Below, piece after piece: positions 9,859 through 17,741 of a DNA stretch of 64,000 bases. Location: positions 1 through 64,000 of the forward strand of contig JACKBV010000011.1 of NCBI GenBank assembly GCA_020634315.1, given 5' to 3'. Both the position numbers and the translations under genes were made by a program. The notes beneath the pieces are model-generated. The model was not told the origin of the DNA. It saw nothing but the letters and a program-made list of their open reading frames with translations, and did not search any database. The stretch's first letter is position 1, and each line of letters begins with the position of its first letter. The DNA comes from Ardenticatenaceae bacterium. Lineage in GTDB: Bacteria > Chloroflexota > Anaerolineae > Promineifilales > Promineifilaceae.

Positions 9859-11388
9859 TCAGACAGGCATAATGCCATGCTTTTTGGCTGGAGACGACAC
9901 ACGCTTATTGCGCAACAGCTCCAGAGCAGCGATCAGGCGTGGCCGCGTTTCCGCTGGCACAACAATGTCGTCCACATACCCATGCGCGGCAGGCACATAG
10001 GGTGTTGCAAACTTTTGCCGATACTCCGCCACCAATCGCTCCTGTTCAGCCTGTGGGTCTTCCAGGCGCTGCAACTGCTTGCGATAGAGCACATTCACAG
10101 CCCCTTCTGCACCCATCACAGCGATTTCGGCCGTGGGCCAGGCAAAAACGAGGTCTGTGCGAATATATTTACTGCTCATGACAATGTAAGCGCCGCCATA
10201 GGCTTTGCGCGTGACAACAGAGATTTTCGGCACAGTCGCTTCCGCATAGGCATAAACAATTTTGGCACCATGCCGAATGATGCCGCCATACTCCTGCGCC
10301 AAACCGGGCATAAACCCTGGCGAATCGACAAACGTGACCAACGGGATATTAAACGCATCGCAAAAACGCACAAACCGCGCGATTTTATCGCTGGCATTAA
10401 TGTCGATTACTCCGGCTAACACATCGGGCTGCTGCGCAACAATGCCCACCACCTGCCCGTGCAATCGCGCCAGGCCAATGATGGCATTGGGCGCATAAGC
10501 GGCCTGAATTTCGAGGAAACTGTCCTCATCAAAAATGTGCGTGATGACCTGTTTCATGTCATACGCCATGCTTGGATCAGTGGGGACGATGCTGTTGAGC
10601 GCGGCATCCATGCGCCAGGGATCATCGGTCGGCTTGACCGCCGGTGGCGGTTCGGCATGATTGGACGGCAAATAACTGAGAAGCTTACGCGTCAAGGTTA
10701 ACGCTTCATCCTCATTTGCCGTGGCGAAATGGGCCACACCGCTGACGCTGGTATGCACATCAGAGCCGCCCAGCGTTTCCAGGTCTACCTCTTCATGCGT
10801 GACAGCCTTAATGACTTCTGGCCCGGTGATAAACATGTGGCTGCCCTGGGTCATGATCACAAAATCGGTGAGGGCAGGCGAGTAGACAGAGCCACCGGCA
10901 CAAGGCCCCAGCATGACGCTGATCTGCGGGATGACGCCGCTGGCCTGGGTATTGCGCCAAAATAGTTCAGCGTAAGCGCCAAGGCTGTGAATACCCTCTT
11001 GAATCCGCGCTCCCACTGAGTCGTTGAGACCAATAACCGGAACACCTGATTGCAGCGCCAAATCCATGATTTTGGCGACTTTTGCGCCTTGTATTTCGGA
11101 GAAGGAACCACCCAAAATGGTGAAGTCTTGGGCGTAGAGGGCAACGATACGGCCGTTTACCTTGCCAAACCCGGTAACAACCGCATCACCAGGCATTTGC
11201 GAGCCTTGCTGCATCATGAAGGCATCGACTTCCTGAAAACTGCCTTCATCAACCAGGCGCGTAATACGCTCGCGAGCTGTGTATTTACCTTTGGCATGTT
11301 GGGCAGCAATACGTTCTGCGCCGCCACCCTGCTTCAATTTACCGCGCTGCGCTTGCAATTCGGCAAGCAGAGCTTCATGCGTGTTCAT
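9859..11388 (-). CDS. mmdA: Methylmalonyl-CoA decarboxylase alpha / acyl-CoA carboxyltransferase subunit
   Basis: A 509-residue carboxyltransferase of the PccB/MmdA family. It moves the carboxyl group of methylmalonyl-CoA to biotin on MmdC. Typical signatures are GKYTARERI near the N-terminus, DFTILGGSFSE, GARIQEG, GPCAGGSVYSPAL with oxyanion-hole glycines, and in the C-terminal half DSPGFMPGLAQEYGGIIRHGAK and KAYGGAYIVM. Length is normal. The start overlaps the stop of the preceding gene by four bases (ATGA). With MmdD, MmdC and MmdB downstream it forms a complete Na+-pumping decarboxylase set, usually the last energy-conserving step of propionate formation. Confidence 0.94.
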   Translation of the reverse strand: MNTHEALLAELQAQRGKLKQGGGAERIAAQHAKGKYTARERITRLVDEGSFQEVDAFMMQQGSQMPGDAVVTGFGKVNGRIVALYAQDFTILGGSFSEIQGAKVAKIMDLALQSGVPVIGLNDSVGARIQEGIHSLGAYAELFWRNTQASGVIPQISVMLGPCAGGSVYSPALTDFVIMTQGSHMFITGPEVIKAVTHEEVDLETLGGSDVHTSVSGVAHFATANEDEALTLTRKLLSYLPSNHAEPPPAVKPTDDPWRMDAALNSIVPTDPSMAYDMKQVITHIFDEDSFLEIQAAYAPNAIIGLARLHGQVVGIVAQQPDVLAGVIDINASDKIARFVRFCDAFNIPLVTFVDSPGFMPGLAQEYGGIIRHGAKIVYAYAEATVPKISVVTRKAYGGAYIVMSSKYIRTDLVFAWPTAEIAVMGAEGAVNVLYRKQLQRLEDPQAEQERLVAEYRQKFATPYVPAAHGYVDDIVVPAETRPRLIAALELLRNKRVSSPAKKHGIMPV

Positions 11389-11843
11389 GTTCCTTCGCTG
11401 CCCTTGAACAACGCCGATAAATTCAAAGAAGGCGCTTTGGTCTTGCTCGCCAAAGAAACATAACGACGCGCCAACGCATCCTTACCCGCCCCATGCACCG
11501 TGCTGACCAACCCAATTGCTTCGGCCAGGTCTGCCGGAGGCACTTCCTCTACAATGGATTTCCAAATAGCTTCTTCCAACACATTGAAGCCAGTTTGAAC
11601 TTCCAACAGAGAGAAATTGGCAGCAAACCGTTCCTCGGCAATCTGCTCTGCATATTGCACAATCTTGGTTAGATTTCGCTCTTTAATGCTAATAACCAAT
11701 AACTTATAAAGTTGATCTAAATAGGACAGCCGCTTTTCGGCGCCAGCATCTGTATAGCGCTGTAACTGCACACGTTCCAAAGACTTGTGGGCATCATCAA
11801 CAATTTCAGCGCGTTTGGCTTCAAGAAATTGTACTAATTCCAT
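11385..11843 (-). CDS. RsbRD N-terminal-domain-like stand-alone sensor
   Basis: A 152-residue all-helical protein resembling the RsbRD_N domain found at the front of RsbT co-antagonists and of some kinases; no STAS or catalytic part follows. No membrane helix or signal peptide. GAGGG lies six bases before the ATG at 11843; an ATG at 11849 would add two residues. Its stop overlaps the mmdA start (ATGA), so its translation is tied to that of the decarboxylase. Family match is from recognised sequence style (helices with LYKLLVISI, AEERFAANFSLLEVQTGFNVLEEAIW); function is unknown. Confidence 0.6.
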   Translation of the reverse strand: MELVQFLEAKRAEIVDDAHKSLERVQLQRYTDAGAEKRLSYLDQLYKLLVISIKERNLTKIVQYAEQIAEERFAANFSLLEVQTGFNVLEEAIWKSIVEEVPPADLAEAIGLVSTVHGAGKDALARRYVSLASKTKAPSLNLSALFKGSEGT

Positions 11844-12205
11844 GATCATCCCTCGTTTATAGAGTTTTTCTCGATAATCAGATAAACAAGGTGTTCAAAA
11901 ACGCCCTGTTTACCCTACCTGAATCTTTTACTTTTATTTGGGGGCATGCTTTTCAACATAGCTGCCACACGTCACGGGCATCTATGCAGAGGTATCGGCT
12001 CCCAGTAATGACTCTAACATACATCCGAGGGAAAAATGCGATAAGTTGCGAACAGCACTAAAGATAGGTGATTTTTGTCACATGTTCTAAATGCAAAACG
12101 CGAAGCATGCATAAATGCAAACTTCGCGAATTCTTAACGAAACCGGGTTCTCGTAGACGCTTGCCAGAGAAAAACCCGGTTTCTAGCTATATAGGCGCTC
12201 TTTCT
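11844..12205. other. Intergenic region upstream of the mmd operon
   Basis: About 360 bp with no supported gene. It should hold the promoter of the mmd operon on the minus strand. It contains a 7-bp inverted repeat CGCGAAG/CTTCGCG (about 12101-12128) and a stronger hairpin, GAAACCGGGTT at 12139-12149 with AACCCGGTTTC at 12173-12183, just after the stop of the small Cys protein gene. This hairpin shares its CCGGGTT/AACCCGG core with those after acnA and ssrA. Confidence 0.5.
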
Positions 12206-12529
12206 TTACGCAGCGTCATGCTCGGCCGGCAATTTGCTTATTTGGTGCCAGCGTTCCATCGCCCCCGAACGGAACAAAGCGGGATCGAAATCAGCCAACG
12301 CTTCCCACCCTTCAATGGCTGCCAATTCTCGTTCTTCGTCGGTTAACTCTAATTCCAGGATACGGCCGTCTGTGCGCATCTGCAATGAAAGCGTCTCTTT
12401 GCCATCATCAACAACATCTAAAATGCACAGTCTGTCGTACCCTTCCGGATCGCGGAAAAGCGCAGCAGAGCAGCGTTGACAGTAAGAAAGGTTTGTGTCA
12501 CATAAGCCTCGATCAATTATTACCTTCAT
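12206..12529 (-). CDS. Small cysteine-containing protein of unknown function
   Basis: A 107-residue soluble protein; not recognised. The N-terminus has cysteines at about positions 10, 17, 20 and 35 (C-x6-C-x2-C-x14-C), which could bind a metal or a cluster. The C-terminal half is acidic and helical. GGGAG lies about six bases before the ATG, a convincing ribosome site. It follows the arsR-like gene on the same strand with a 73-base gap, so the regulator may control it. Confidence 0.7.
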   Translation of the reverse strand: MKVIIDRGLCDTNLSYCQRCSAALFRDPEGYDRLCILDVVDDGKETLSLQMRTDGRILELELTDEERELAAIEGWEALADFDPALFRSGAMERWHQISKLPAEHDAA

Positions 12530-12602
12530 AGCGGGTCTCCCATCTCAACTCAATCTAAACCAAGAAATTTTTCTTGGACACCTACAAAAACATGATCAAC
12601 TA

Positions 12603-12941
12603 CTACGAAAAACCATTATCTTCGAGCAAATTTGATTGACGAGCCAGCGCATCGACCATAACCTGACGCATCGTGTCTAGCACGTCAATAATACGATGAT
12701 CTAACAAACTGTAGACAACGGCCGTACCGTCGCGCTCACTGGTCACCAAAGATTGCTGCCGCAAGATGCGCAAGTGGCGGGAGACAGTAGGCTGGGGCAG
12801 GCAAAGCATTTCAGCCAAAGCCGTAACATGACGGGGTTCATCTGCCAGCGCATAGAGAATTAAAATCCGTTTGGGGTCAGCGAGCGCCTGGCAGATATTG
12901 GCGTGAAGGAGGTTTAACTCGTGAAGAGGTGGATAAGCCAT
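12603..12941 (-). CDS. ArsR/SmtB-family transcriptional regulator
   Basis: A 112-residue winged-helix repressor: helix-turn-helix about 48-75 with MLCLPQPTVSRHLRILRQQSLV, beta-wing ERDGTAVVYSL. The family binds palindromic operators and is released by metals or other inducers. Cysteines in NICQAL and EMLCLP are the only possible metal ligands; the ELCVCDL alpha-3 box of ArsR/SmtB metal sensors is not evident. Translation is taken from the ATG at 12941, since the alternative ATG at 12968 directly touches the operator-like palindrome at 12969-12988. Confidence 0.88.
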   Translation of the reverse strand: MAYPPLHELNLLHANICQALADPKRILILYALADEPRHVTALAEMLCLPQPTVSRHLRILRQQSLVTSERDGTAVVYSLLDHRIIDVLDTMRQVMVDALARQSNLLEDNGFS

Positions 12942-12968
12942 TATAGATGCTTGCCTACTTGCGTACAT

Positions 12969-12988
12969 ATATTCGGATAATCGAATAT
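12969..12988 (-). promoter_or_regulatory. Probable ArsR-type operator
   Basis: ATATTCG-GATAAT-CGAATAT: two perfect 7-base arms around six bases, 28 bases before the regulator's chosen start. ArsR-family operators commonly have this size and an A/T-rich hexameric gap. It probably mediates autoregulation; the minus-strand arm TATATTCG could overlap the -10 region. Confidence 0.72.
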
Positions 12989-13143
12989 AGTTTGAGTATA
13001 AACGATTACAGGAGCCGGAGCAACGGAATGCGACGACAAAAAAAGCCTGTCATAGGCGCATTGTACCATTTTCTGACGCGGTGTTTGCCGCTTTGCCCCT
13101 TTGCGTTACAGTTAGACATGATACTCGTTAAGGGCACAAAATC

Positions 13144-14367
13144 ATGATCAAATCCTGGCTGCGCGACACGGCCGTTTCCCGCGCCCTCCTCATCTTCATC
13201 ATCCTCCGCCTCTTCTTTAGCGGCTGGGCTATCCTCATGAACCTGATCAGCCCCGTGCCCACCACGCCAGACGAGACGTTACGGCCGTATCTAGGCGAAC
13301 CACAGCTCAGCGAAGGGGCAGCGGGCTTGCTGCTTGGCCCCTGGCAGCGCTTCGACACACAGCATTATCTGCGCATTGCCCGGCAAGGCTACGCCAACGA
13401 AGCCGACTCCGTTTTCCCACCCCTATATCCCTGGTTGGTGCGCGGTGTGAGCACGCTCTTGGGCGGCAGCGCCACAGCGCGGATAGCGGCCGCGCTGCTC
13501 ATTTCGAATCTGGCAACGCTTGGCCTGTTCATTGCGCTGCACAAATTTGTCACGGCCGAACTTGGCGCTGAGTCGGCAACACGCACGCTCATTTATCTGG
13601 CCCTGTTTCCCACCGGCTTTTTCCTTTTCAGCGCATACACCGAATCGTTGTTTCTGCTGCTGGCCTTAGGGTCATTTTGGGCGGGGAGAAACGGCCGTTT
13701 CTGGTTAGCCGGGACGCTCGGCTTCCTCGCCGCCAGCACACGCCTCACCGGCTGGGTGCTCGTCATTCCGTTGTTGTATGAAGAGGTGAGGAGGAAGAGA
13801 GAAGAGGGAGGAGAGAAAAAGGAGGGGAGTTTCTTTTCGTCGCTCCCTGCTCTCTTCGCTCCTCGCTCCTCACTCCTCGCCGCAGCTCTGCCAGGAATCG
13901 CCCTCGTTTTGTTCATGGTTTACCGCTGGTGGCTGGGGCTGCCGCCATTAAACGTCATTTACGAACAATATTGGTATCAAACGACCAGCTTGCCGGGACG
14001 AGATGTTTTTACGGCCGTTTCCACGCTCTGTTGTGGCGGAGCGGCACGCAGCAACGAGCCGATACAGCTCACCTTTGACCTGCTATGCACGCTGCTGCTG
14101 CTGGGCACAACCTATGCCGCATTTCGCCGCTTAGGTGCAGCTTATGGCCTGTACTCGTTGATGCTGCTCTTCTTTATGCTGCTGCCCACATCTCCGGTGA
14201 AGCCACTGTACTCCTTTTCGCGTTACACGCTGGCCTTTTTCCCGACTTTTATGTTGTTGGGATTGTGGGGGAAACGGCCGTTGCTCAACCGCCTCATCCT
14301 CTATCCCTCCCTCGCGCTCACCCTCTTTTTCAGCGGCCAATTTGTCATTTGGGGCTGGGTTGCATGA
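13144..14367 (+). CDS. PIG-V-like membrane mannosyltransferase
   Basis: A 407-residue GT-C-type membrane glycosyltransferase. After the first helix (about 14-34) a large outside loop contains WQRFDTQHYLRIARQGY and FPPLYPWLVRG, typical of the PIG-V/GPI mannosyltransferase 2 family with its acidic residue near the first loop. Eight or more further hydrophobic helices follow. The expected donor is a polyprenyl-phosphate sugar. A hydrophilic insertion at residues about 214-249 is encoded by a purine-rich heptad repeat hairpin (separate entry). AAGGG precedes the ATG. Confidence 0.75.
   Translation: MIKSWLRDTAVSRALLIFIILRLFFSGWAILMNLISPVPTTPDETLRPYLGEPQLSEGAAGLLLGPWQRFDTQHYLRIARQGYANEADSVFPPLYPWLVRGVSTLLGGSATARIAAALLISNLATLGLFIALHKFVTAELGAESATRTLIYLALFPTGFFLFSAYTESLFLLLALGSFWAGRNGRFWLAGTLGFLAASTRLTGWVLVIPLLYEEVRRKREEGGEKKEGSFFSSLPALFAPRSSLLAAALPGIALVLFMVYRWWLGLPPLNVIYEQYWYQTTSLPGRDVFTAVSTLCCGGAARSNEPIQLTFDLLCTLLLLGTTYAAFRRLGAAYGLYSLMLLFFMLLPTSPVKPLYSFSRYTLAFFPTFMLLGLWGKRPLLNRLILYPSLALTLFFSGQFVIWGWVA
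13783..13890 (+). repeat. Purine-rich heptad hairpin inside the PIG-V-like coding sequence
   Basis: The left arm is G/A-only (GAGGTGAGGAGGAAGAG and on), the right arm is its C/T-rich partner with units CGCTCCT/CACTCCT at a 7-base period. The same GAGGAGT heptads occur at about 31353-31396 between two genes. Here the unit keeps the reading frame open and encodes a charged loop (RRKREEGGEKKEG) between hydrophobic segments. Confidence 0.7.
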
Positions 14368-14813
14368 TACCTGTCACCCCGAATAGGTGACGGATGTCGC
14401 TGCCTATTTCCATTTCAATCCCTTATACTGAGCAAAATCCACATCAGTTGGGGAGAATCCCCAGACATTTCCATGAGCTGTCACACACCCCAAACGATGA
14501 AACCCAGCCTCCCACAGGTTATCATCAAAGCGCTCACCTCATGGAACAAACTTGCGGGAGGCTGTTTTCAGGAGAGACGACACCAACTGTCGTTGACCAC
14601 CATGAATGAAAATCGTAGGTCGGATTGCTAATCCGACTATCGGATTAACAATCCGATTCACGAAGGAGTTGGCTCTATTTTTTCAATGTAATCTAAAAAG
14701 CAAGTCTATTGTGTTAACCTTCACAAAGTAATCGGCGTCACAGAAGTTGCGGCTGCGCCAAGAGAACGATGAATTGATCGACTCCGTAGGATGTTCTGCA
14801 TGTAAAGGAAGTT
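14368..14813 (+). repeat. Long leader with degenerate leader-repeat copy and palindromes
   Basis: About 450 bp ahead of the biosynthetic operon. Positions 14469-14578 align without gaps to 58015-58124 upstream of another gene (TTCCATGAGCTG start, GGGAGGCTNTTTTCAGGAGAG end), here with decayed CCTCC palindromes. Then ACCACCATGAATGAAAATC (about 14598-14616) and two nested palindromes, CGGATTGCTAATCCG and TCGGATTAACAATCCGA (about 14622-14654). A short frame starting at 14475 runs through the repeat, but its reality is unproven. No confident gene. Confidence 0.65.
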
Positions 14814-17426
14814 ATGGCAAGCCAGTTAAGCGTTCCCTTTAAAGGGTTTACAGGTGTAAATACGCAAAGCGACATTTACGCTCAATCAAATCTAACCGAT
14901 TTACAACGCCTCTACTGGGTTGGGCAGACATTACGGGGTGCGCCAGCCACCACACACAATATTTTCACAACCTTCACCCTTCCTGGCCCCATTGACACCC
15001 GCCAATGGCAGCACGCTTTTGCGCTGGTGGCCGCGGCCAGCGACGCCCTATGCAGCGTCATCATTGAAGTGAACCACATACCGCAGCGTCGTGTCTTGTC
15101 GCAGCCGCCAGCGGCGCTGGAATTGGTAGATTTAACGGCCGTTTCCAACCCCACCACCGCCTGGGAATCCTGGCTGGCACAACGGCAGCAGCGCGGGCTG
15201 AACTGGCAGCACAGCCTTTACGACAGCGCCCTGGTACAGCTTACGCCCGCTCAATTCATCTGGTATTTGAATTTGCACCACCTCATTGCCGATGCCACCT
15301 CAATTTTTTTGATTTATGAACAAGTAACGGCCGTTTACGAACAACTGCTGCAAAATGTCGTCCCCGTCCTGGCATTGCCCACATTTGCCAGTTACATCGC
15401 CAACAAGCAGCATTACCAGGCATCATCCCGGCACAGCCGCGACCAGCAATATTGGCAGCAAAAAGTAGCCGCCCACAACCACGCCAACACCCATCACCCC
15501 AAACGAAGCCAACAAGCGGCCACACACCATCGCCTGACCATTGACCTGGGAGCCGAACGCTCACAAAAATTACGCGCATTGGCCCGACACGAAGCGGCCG
15601 TTTCCCTGACCCCCGATGCCTCTCTCCTCAACATCATTGCCGCCCTCGTCGCCGTGCATCAGTATCAATTTAACGGCCGTTCCCAACTGTCAGCCGTCGC
15701 CGTGCTGCACGACCGCCCCACCGCCGCCTGCAAACAGACCATTGGCCCGCTCATGGAAATGTGCCCCTTGCTGGTATCGCTGCCCAAAACGGACAATTTT
15801 CTCACGCTGCTGCATCATGTCCGCCAGGACGTGCAGCAAATGCTGATCCATTACCGCTACGGCTCAGAAATCGCCCGGCAAAACCAGCAATTTGACGTCA
15901 TGCTCAATTTTGCGCGGCGTCCCGCACTCACATTCCAGGGGAAAGCGGTCTCCCACGAAATCATCCCGCCATTTAGCAGCAGCGAACCGCTGACACTGCA
16001 CATACACGAATTGGCAGAAACCAACTCTTTCCTGTTGATGTTCGATTATCACGCCGACGCCTTCACGACAGCGCAGCGGCAGCAGTCACTCGATAGCTTT
16101 TTGACGCTGCTAGATAATGTGTTGGCGCATCCGGAACGGCCGTTAACCTTTTCGCCAATCATCGCCTCACCGACGCCTGCGCTGACACCGCCGCAACCGC
16201 GCCCCATCACGCCACCACGCAGCCCGGAAGAACAACAACTGCAACGCATCTGGCAGCATGTCCTGGGGACAGATGGCTTTGGCGTTCATGACAACTTCTT
16301 CGATTTGGGCGGCGAATCGTGGCAGGCCATGAGTCTCTGCGCAGAAATCGAGAAAGTCACCGGCCATTATTTGCCAATTGGCACATTACTCCAAGCGAAT
16401 ACCATCGCCGACATGGCGGCTGTGCTGCGCCAACAGGAAACCACATGGTCGCCGGTGATCCCCATTCAGGCAGGCAGTCACGAGAAACGGCCGTTCTTTT
16501 GCATTCCCGGTGCAGCGGGCAACACCCTCGCCATTGACCGCATCGCCCGCCATCTTAGCCCACAGCAGCCCGTCTACACCTTCCTTTTGCCAGGCCTGAC
16601 CGATGGACAAACGCCATCGCCACACATCCCGGACATCGCCGCTTACTATGTGCAGGCCATCCGGCAGGTGCAGGCCAACGGCCCATATCTGCTGGGCGGC
16701 TTTTCGGCGGGCAGCACCGTCGCCCTGGAAGTGGCACAGCAGCTCCAAGCTGCGGGCGAAGCGGTGGCCGCGCTAGTGGTGATGGACATGCCCGTGCAAA
16801 GTCCACATTTCGCCTGGGTGCGCCGGGGAACACGGCTGGCAGCACGCCTGCTGCGGCTGCGTCCAACACAAGAAGAGCGGCTGTTTTTGCGCCTGCGCGA
16901 TAGCTGGCATCGGGGCAATTATTGGTTCAAGCGCGAACTGCGCGGATTTGCCGCACGCCAGATCAAGCAATGGCGAGCCTTGTGGCAAATGGCAGGCGCA
17001 GAGCGGCAAACACAATGGCGGCGTTTGTGGCAAAATCCGCGCCTGGCCTGGGCCGCTGCGGAGACATCCCTGCCACCAACCGACCCCAGTCTGCCTGCTT
17101 ATGTGCCGCCACCCAATACCGATATGGATGGCTCGGCCCTATCTGACCCGCGTGTCTTTGCCATCTTTAAGATGAACGAGCACGCCGTAAAAATGTACAT
17201 CCCGCGCCCGTTTGCCGGGCGGGTGTTGTTATTGCGCTGTCCGTTGGGATACGGCCGTGCCGACTTACGGCTGCCCGACCCGCTTCTCGGTTGGGGCAAG
17301 GTTGCCCGCGATGGCGTCGAAGTCCACGAAATCCCGGCTCCCGGTCACATGGCAATGACCCGTGAGCCATATGTACGCATGGTAAGTCAACATTTGCAGC
17401 AATATTTGGACAAAATCAACCAATAA
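14814..17426 (+). CDS. NRPS-like protein: condensation - carrier - thioesterase, no adenylation domain
   Basis: An 870-residue megasynthase fragment. Condensation domain about 20-430 with active-site HHLIADA (first His about 156). Peptidyl-carrier domain about 470-545 with phosphopantetheine Ser in DNFFDLGGESWQ (about S502). Thioesterase about 560-870 with nucleophile GGFSAGS (about S631) and catalytic His in PAPGHMAM (about H844). There is no adenylation domain, so its substrate must arrive from the separate ligase and carrier encoded next. The expected act is condensation of two carrier-bound groups or transfer to a free amine/alcohol, then release. First gene of a tightly spaced operon to 24394. 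Product unknown. Confidence 0.9.
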   Translation: MASQLSVPFKGFTGVNTQSDIYAQSNLTDLQRLYWVGQTLRGAPATTHNIFTTFTLPGPIDTRQWQHAFALVAAASDALCSVIIEVNHIPQRRVLSQPPAALELVDLTAVSNPTTAWESWLAQRQQRGLNWQHSLYDSALVQLTPAQFIWYLNLHHLIADATSIFLIYEQVTAVYEQLLQNVVPVLALPTFASYIANKQHYQASSRHSRDQQYWQQKVAAHNHANTHHPKRSQQAATHHRLTIDLGAERSQKLRALARHEAAVSLTPDASLLNIIAALVAVHQYQFNGRSQLSAVAVLHDRPTAACKQTIGPLMEMCPLLVSLPKTDNFLTLLHHVRQDVQQMLIHYRYGSEIARQNQQFDVMLNFARRPALTFQGKAVSHEIIPPFSSSEPLTLHIHELAETNSFLLMFDYHADAFTTAQRQQSLDSFLTLLDNVLAHPERPLTFSPIIASPTPALTPPQPRPITPPRSPEEQQLQRIWQHVLGTDGFGVHDNFFDLGGESWQAMSLCAEIEKVTGHYLPIGTLLQANTIADMAAVLRQQETTWSPVIPIQAGSHEKRPFFCIPGAAGNTLAIDRIARHLSPQQPVYTFLLPGLTDGQTPSPHIPDIAAYYVQAIRQVQANGPYLLGGFSAGSTVALEVAQQLQAAGEAVAALVVMDMPVQSPHFAWVRRGTRLAARLLRLRPTQEERLFLRLRDSWHRGNYWFKRELRGFAARQIKQWRALWQMAGAERQTQWRRLWQNPRLAWAAAETSLPPTDPSLPAYVPPPNTDMDGSALSDPRVFAIFKMNEHAVKMYIPRPFAGRVLLLRCPLGYGRADLRLPDPLLGWGKVARDGVEVHEIPAPGHMAMTREPYVRMVSQHLQQYLDKINQ

Positions 17427-17484
17427 GCAAGCAACACGTAATAGGCGATAGGCGCTGTGTATGACGTGTTGCGTAAGGAAACAG

Positions 17485-17727
17485 ATGGATATCAAAGCAA
17501 AAATCAGACAATATGTAGCCGAAAATTTTTTGTACAGCAGTGATGGGTTTCATCTCAGCGATGACGCCTCTTTCCTGGAGGAAGAGGTCATCGACTCCAC
17601 CGGTGTCATGGAACTGGTGATGTTTGTGGAAGAAGAATTCAAAATTACGGTGGATGATGAAGACATCGTGCCGGAGAATTTCGATTCTGTGAATCAGTTG
17701 GCAGCGTATATTGCGCAGAAAAAATAG
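17485..17727 (+). CDS. Acyl/peptidyl carrier protein (DltC-like size)
   Basis: An 80-residue helical carrier with the phosphopantetheine Ser38 in EEEVIDSTGVMEL. Strongly acidic, as carriers are. AAGGA lies five bases before the ATG at 17485; an upstream frame to 17461 is not supported. It sits 14 bases before the AMP ligase gene, so the two are almost certainly partners: the ligase loads this carrier, which then presents the acyl or aminoacyl group to the condensation domain or to the membrane acyltransferase downstream. Confidence 0.92.
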   Translation: MDIKAKIRQYVAENFLYSSDGFHLSDDASFLEEEVIDSTGVMELVMFVEEEFKITVDDEDIVPENFDSVNQLAAYIAQKK

Positions 17728-17741
17728 GCGAAGGGGGTTTT

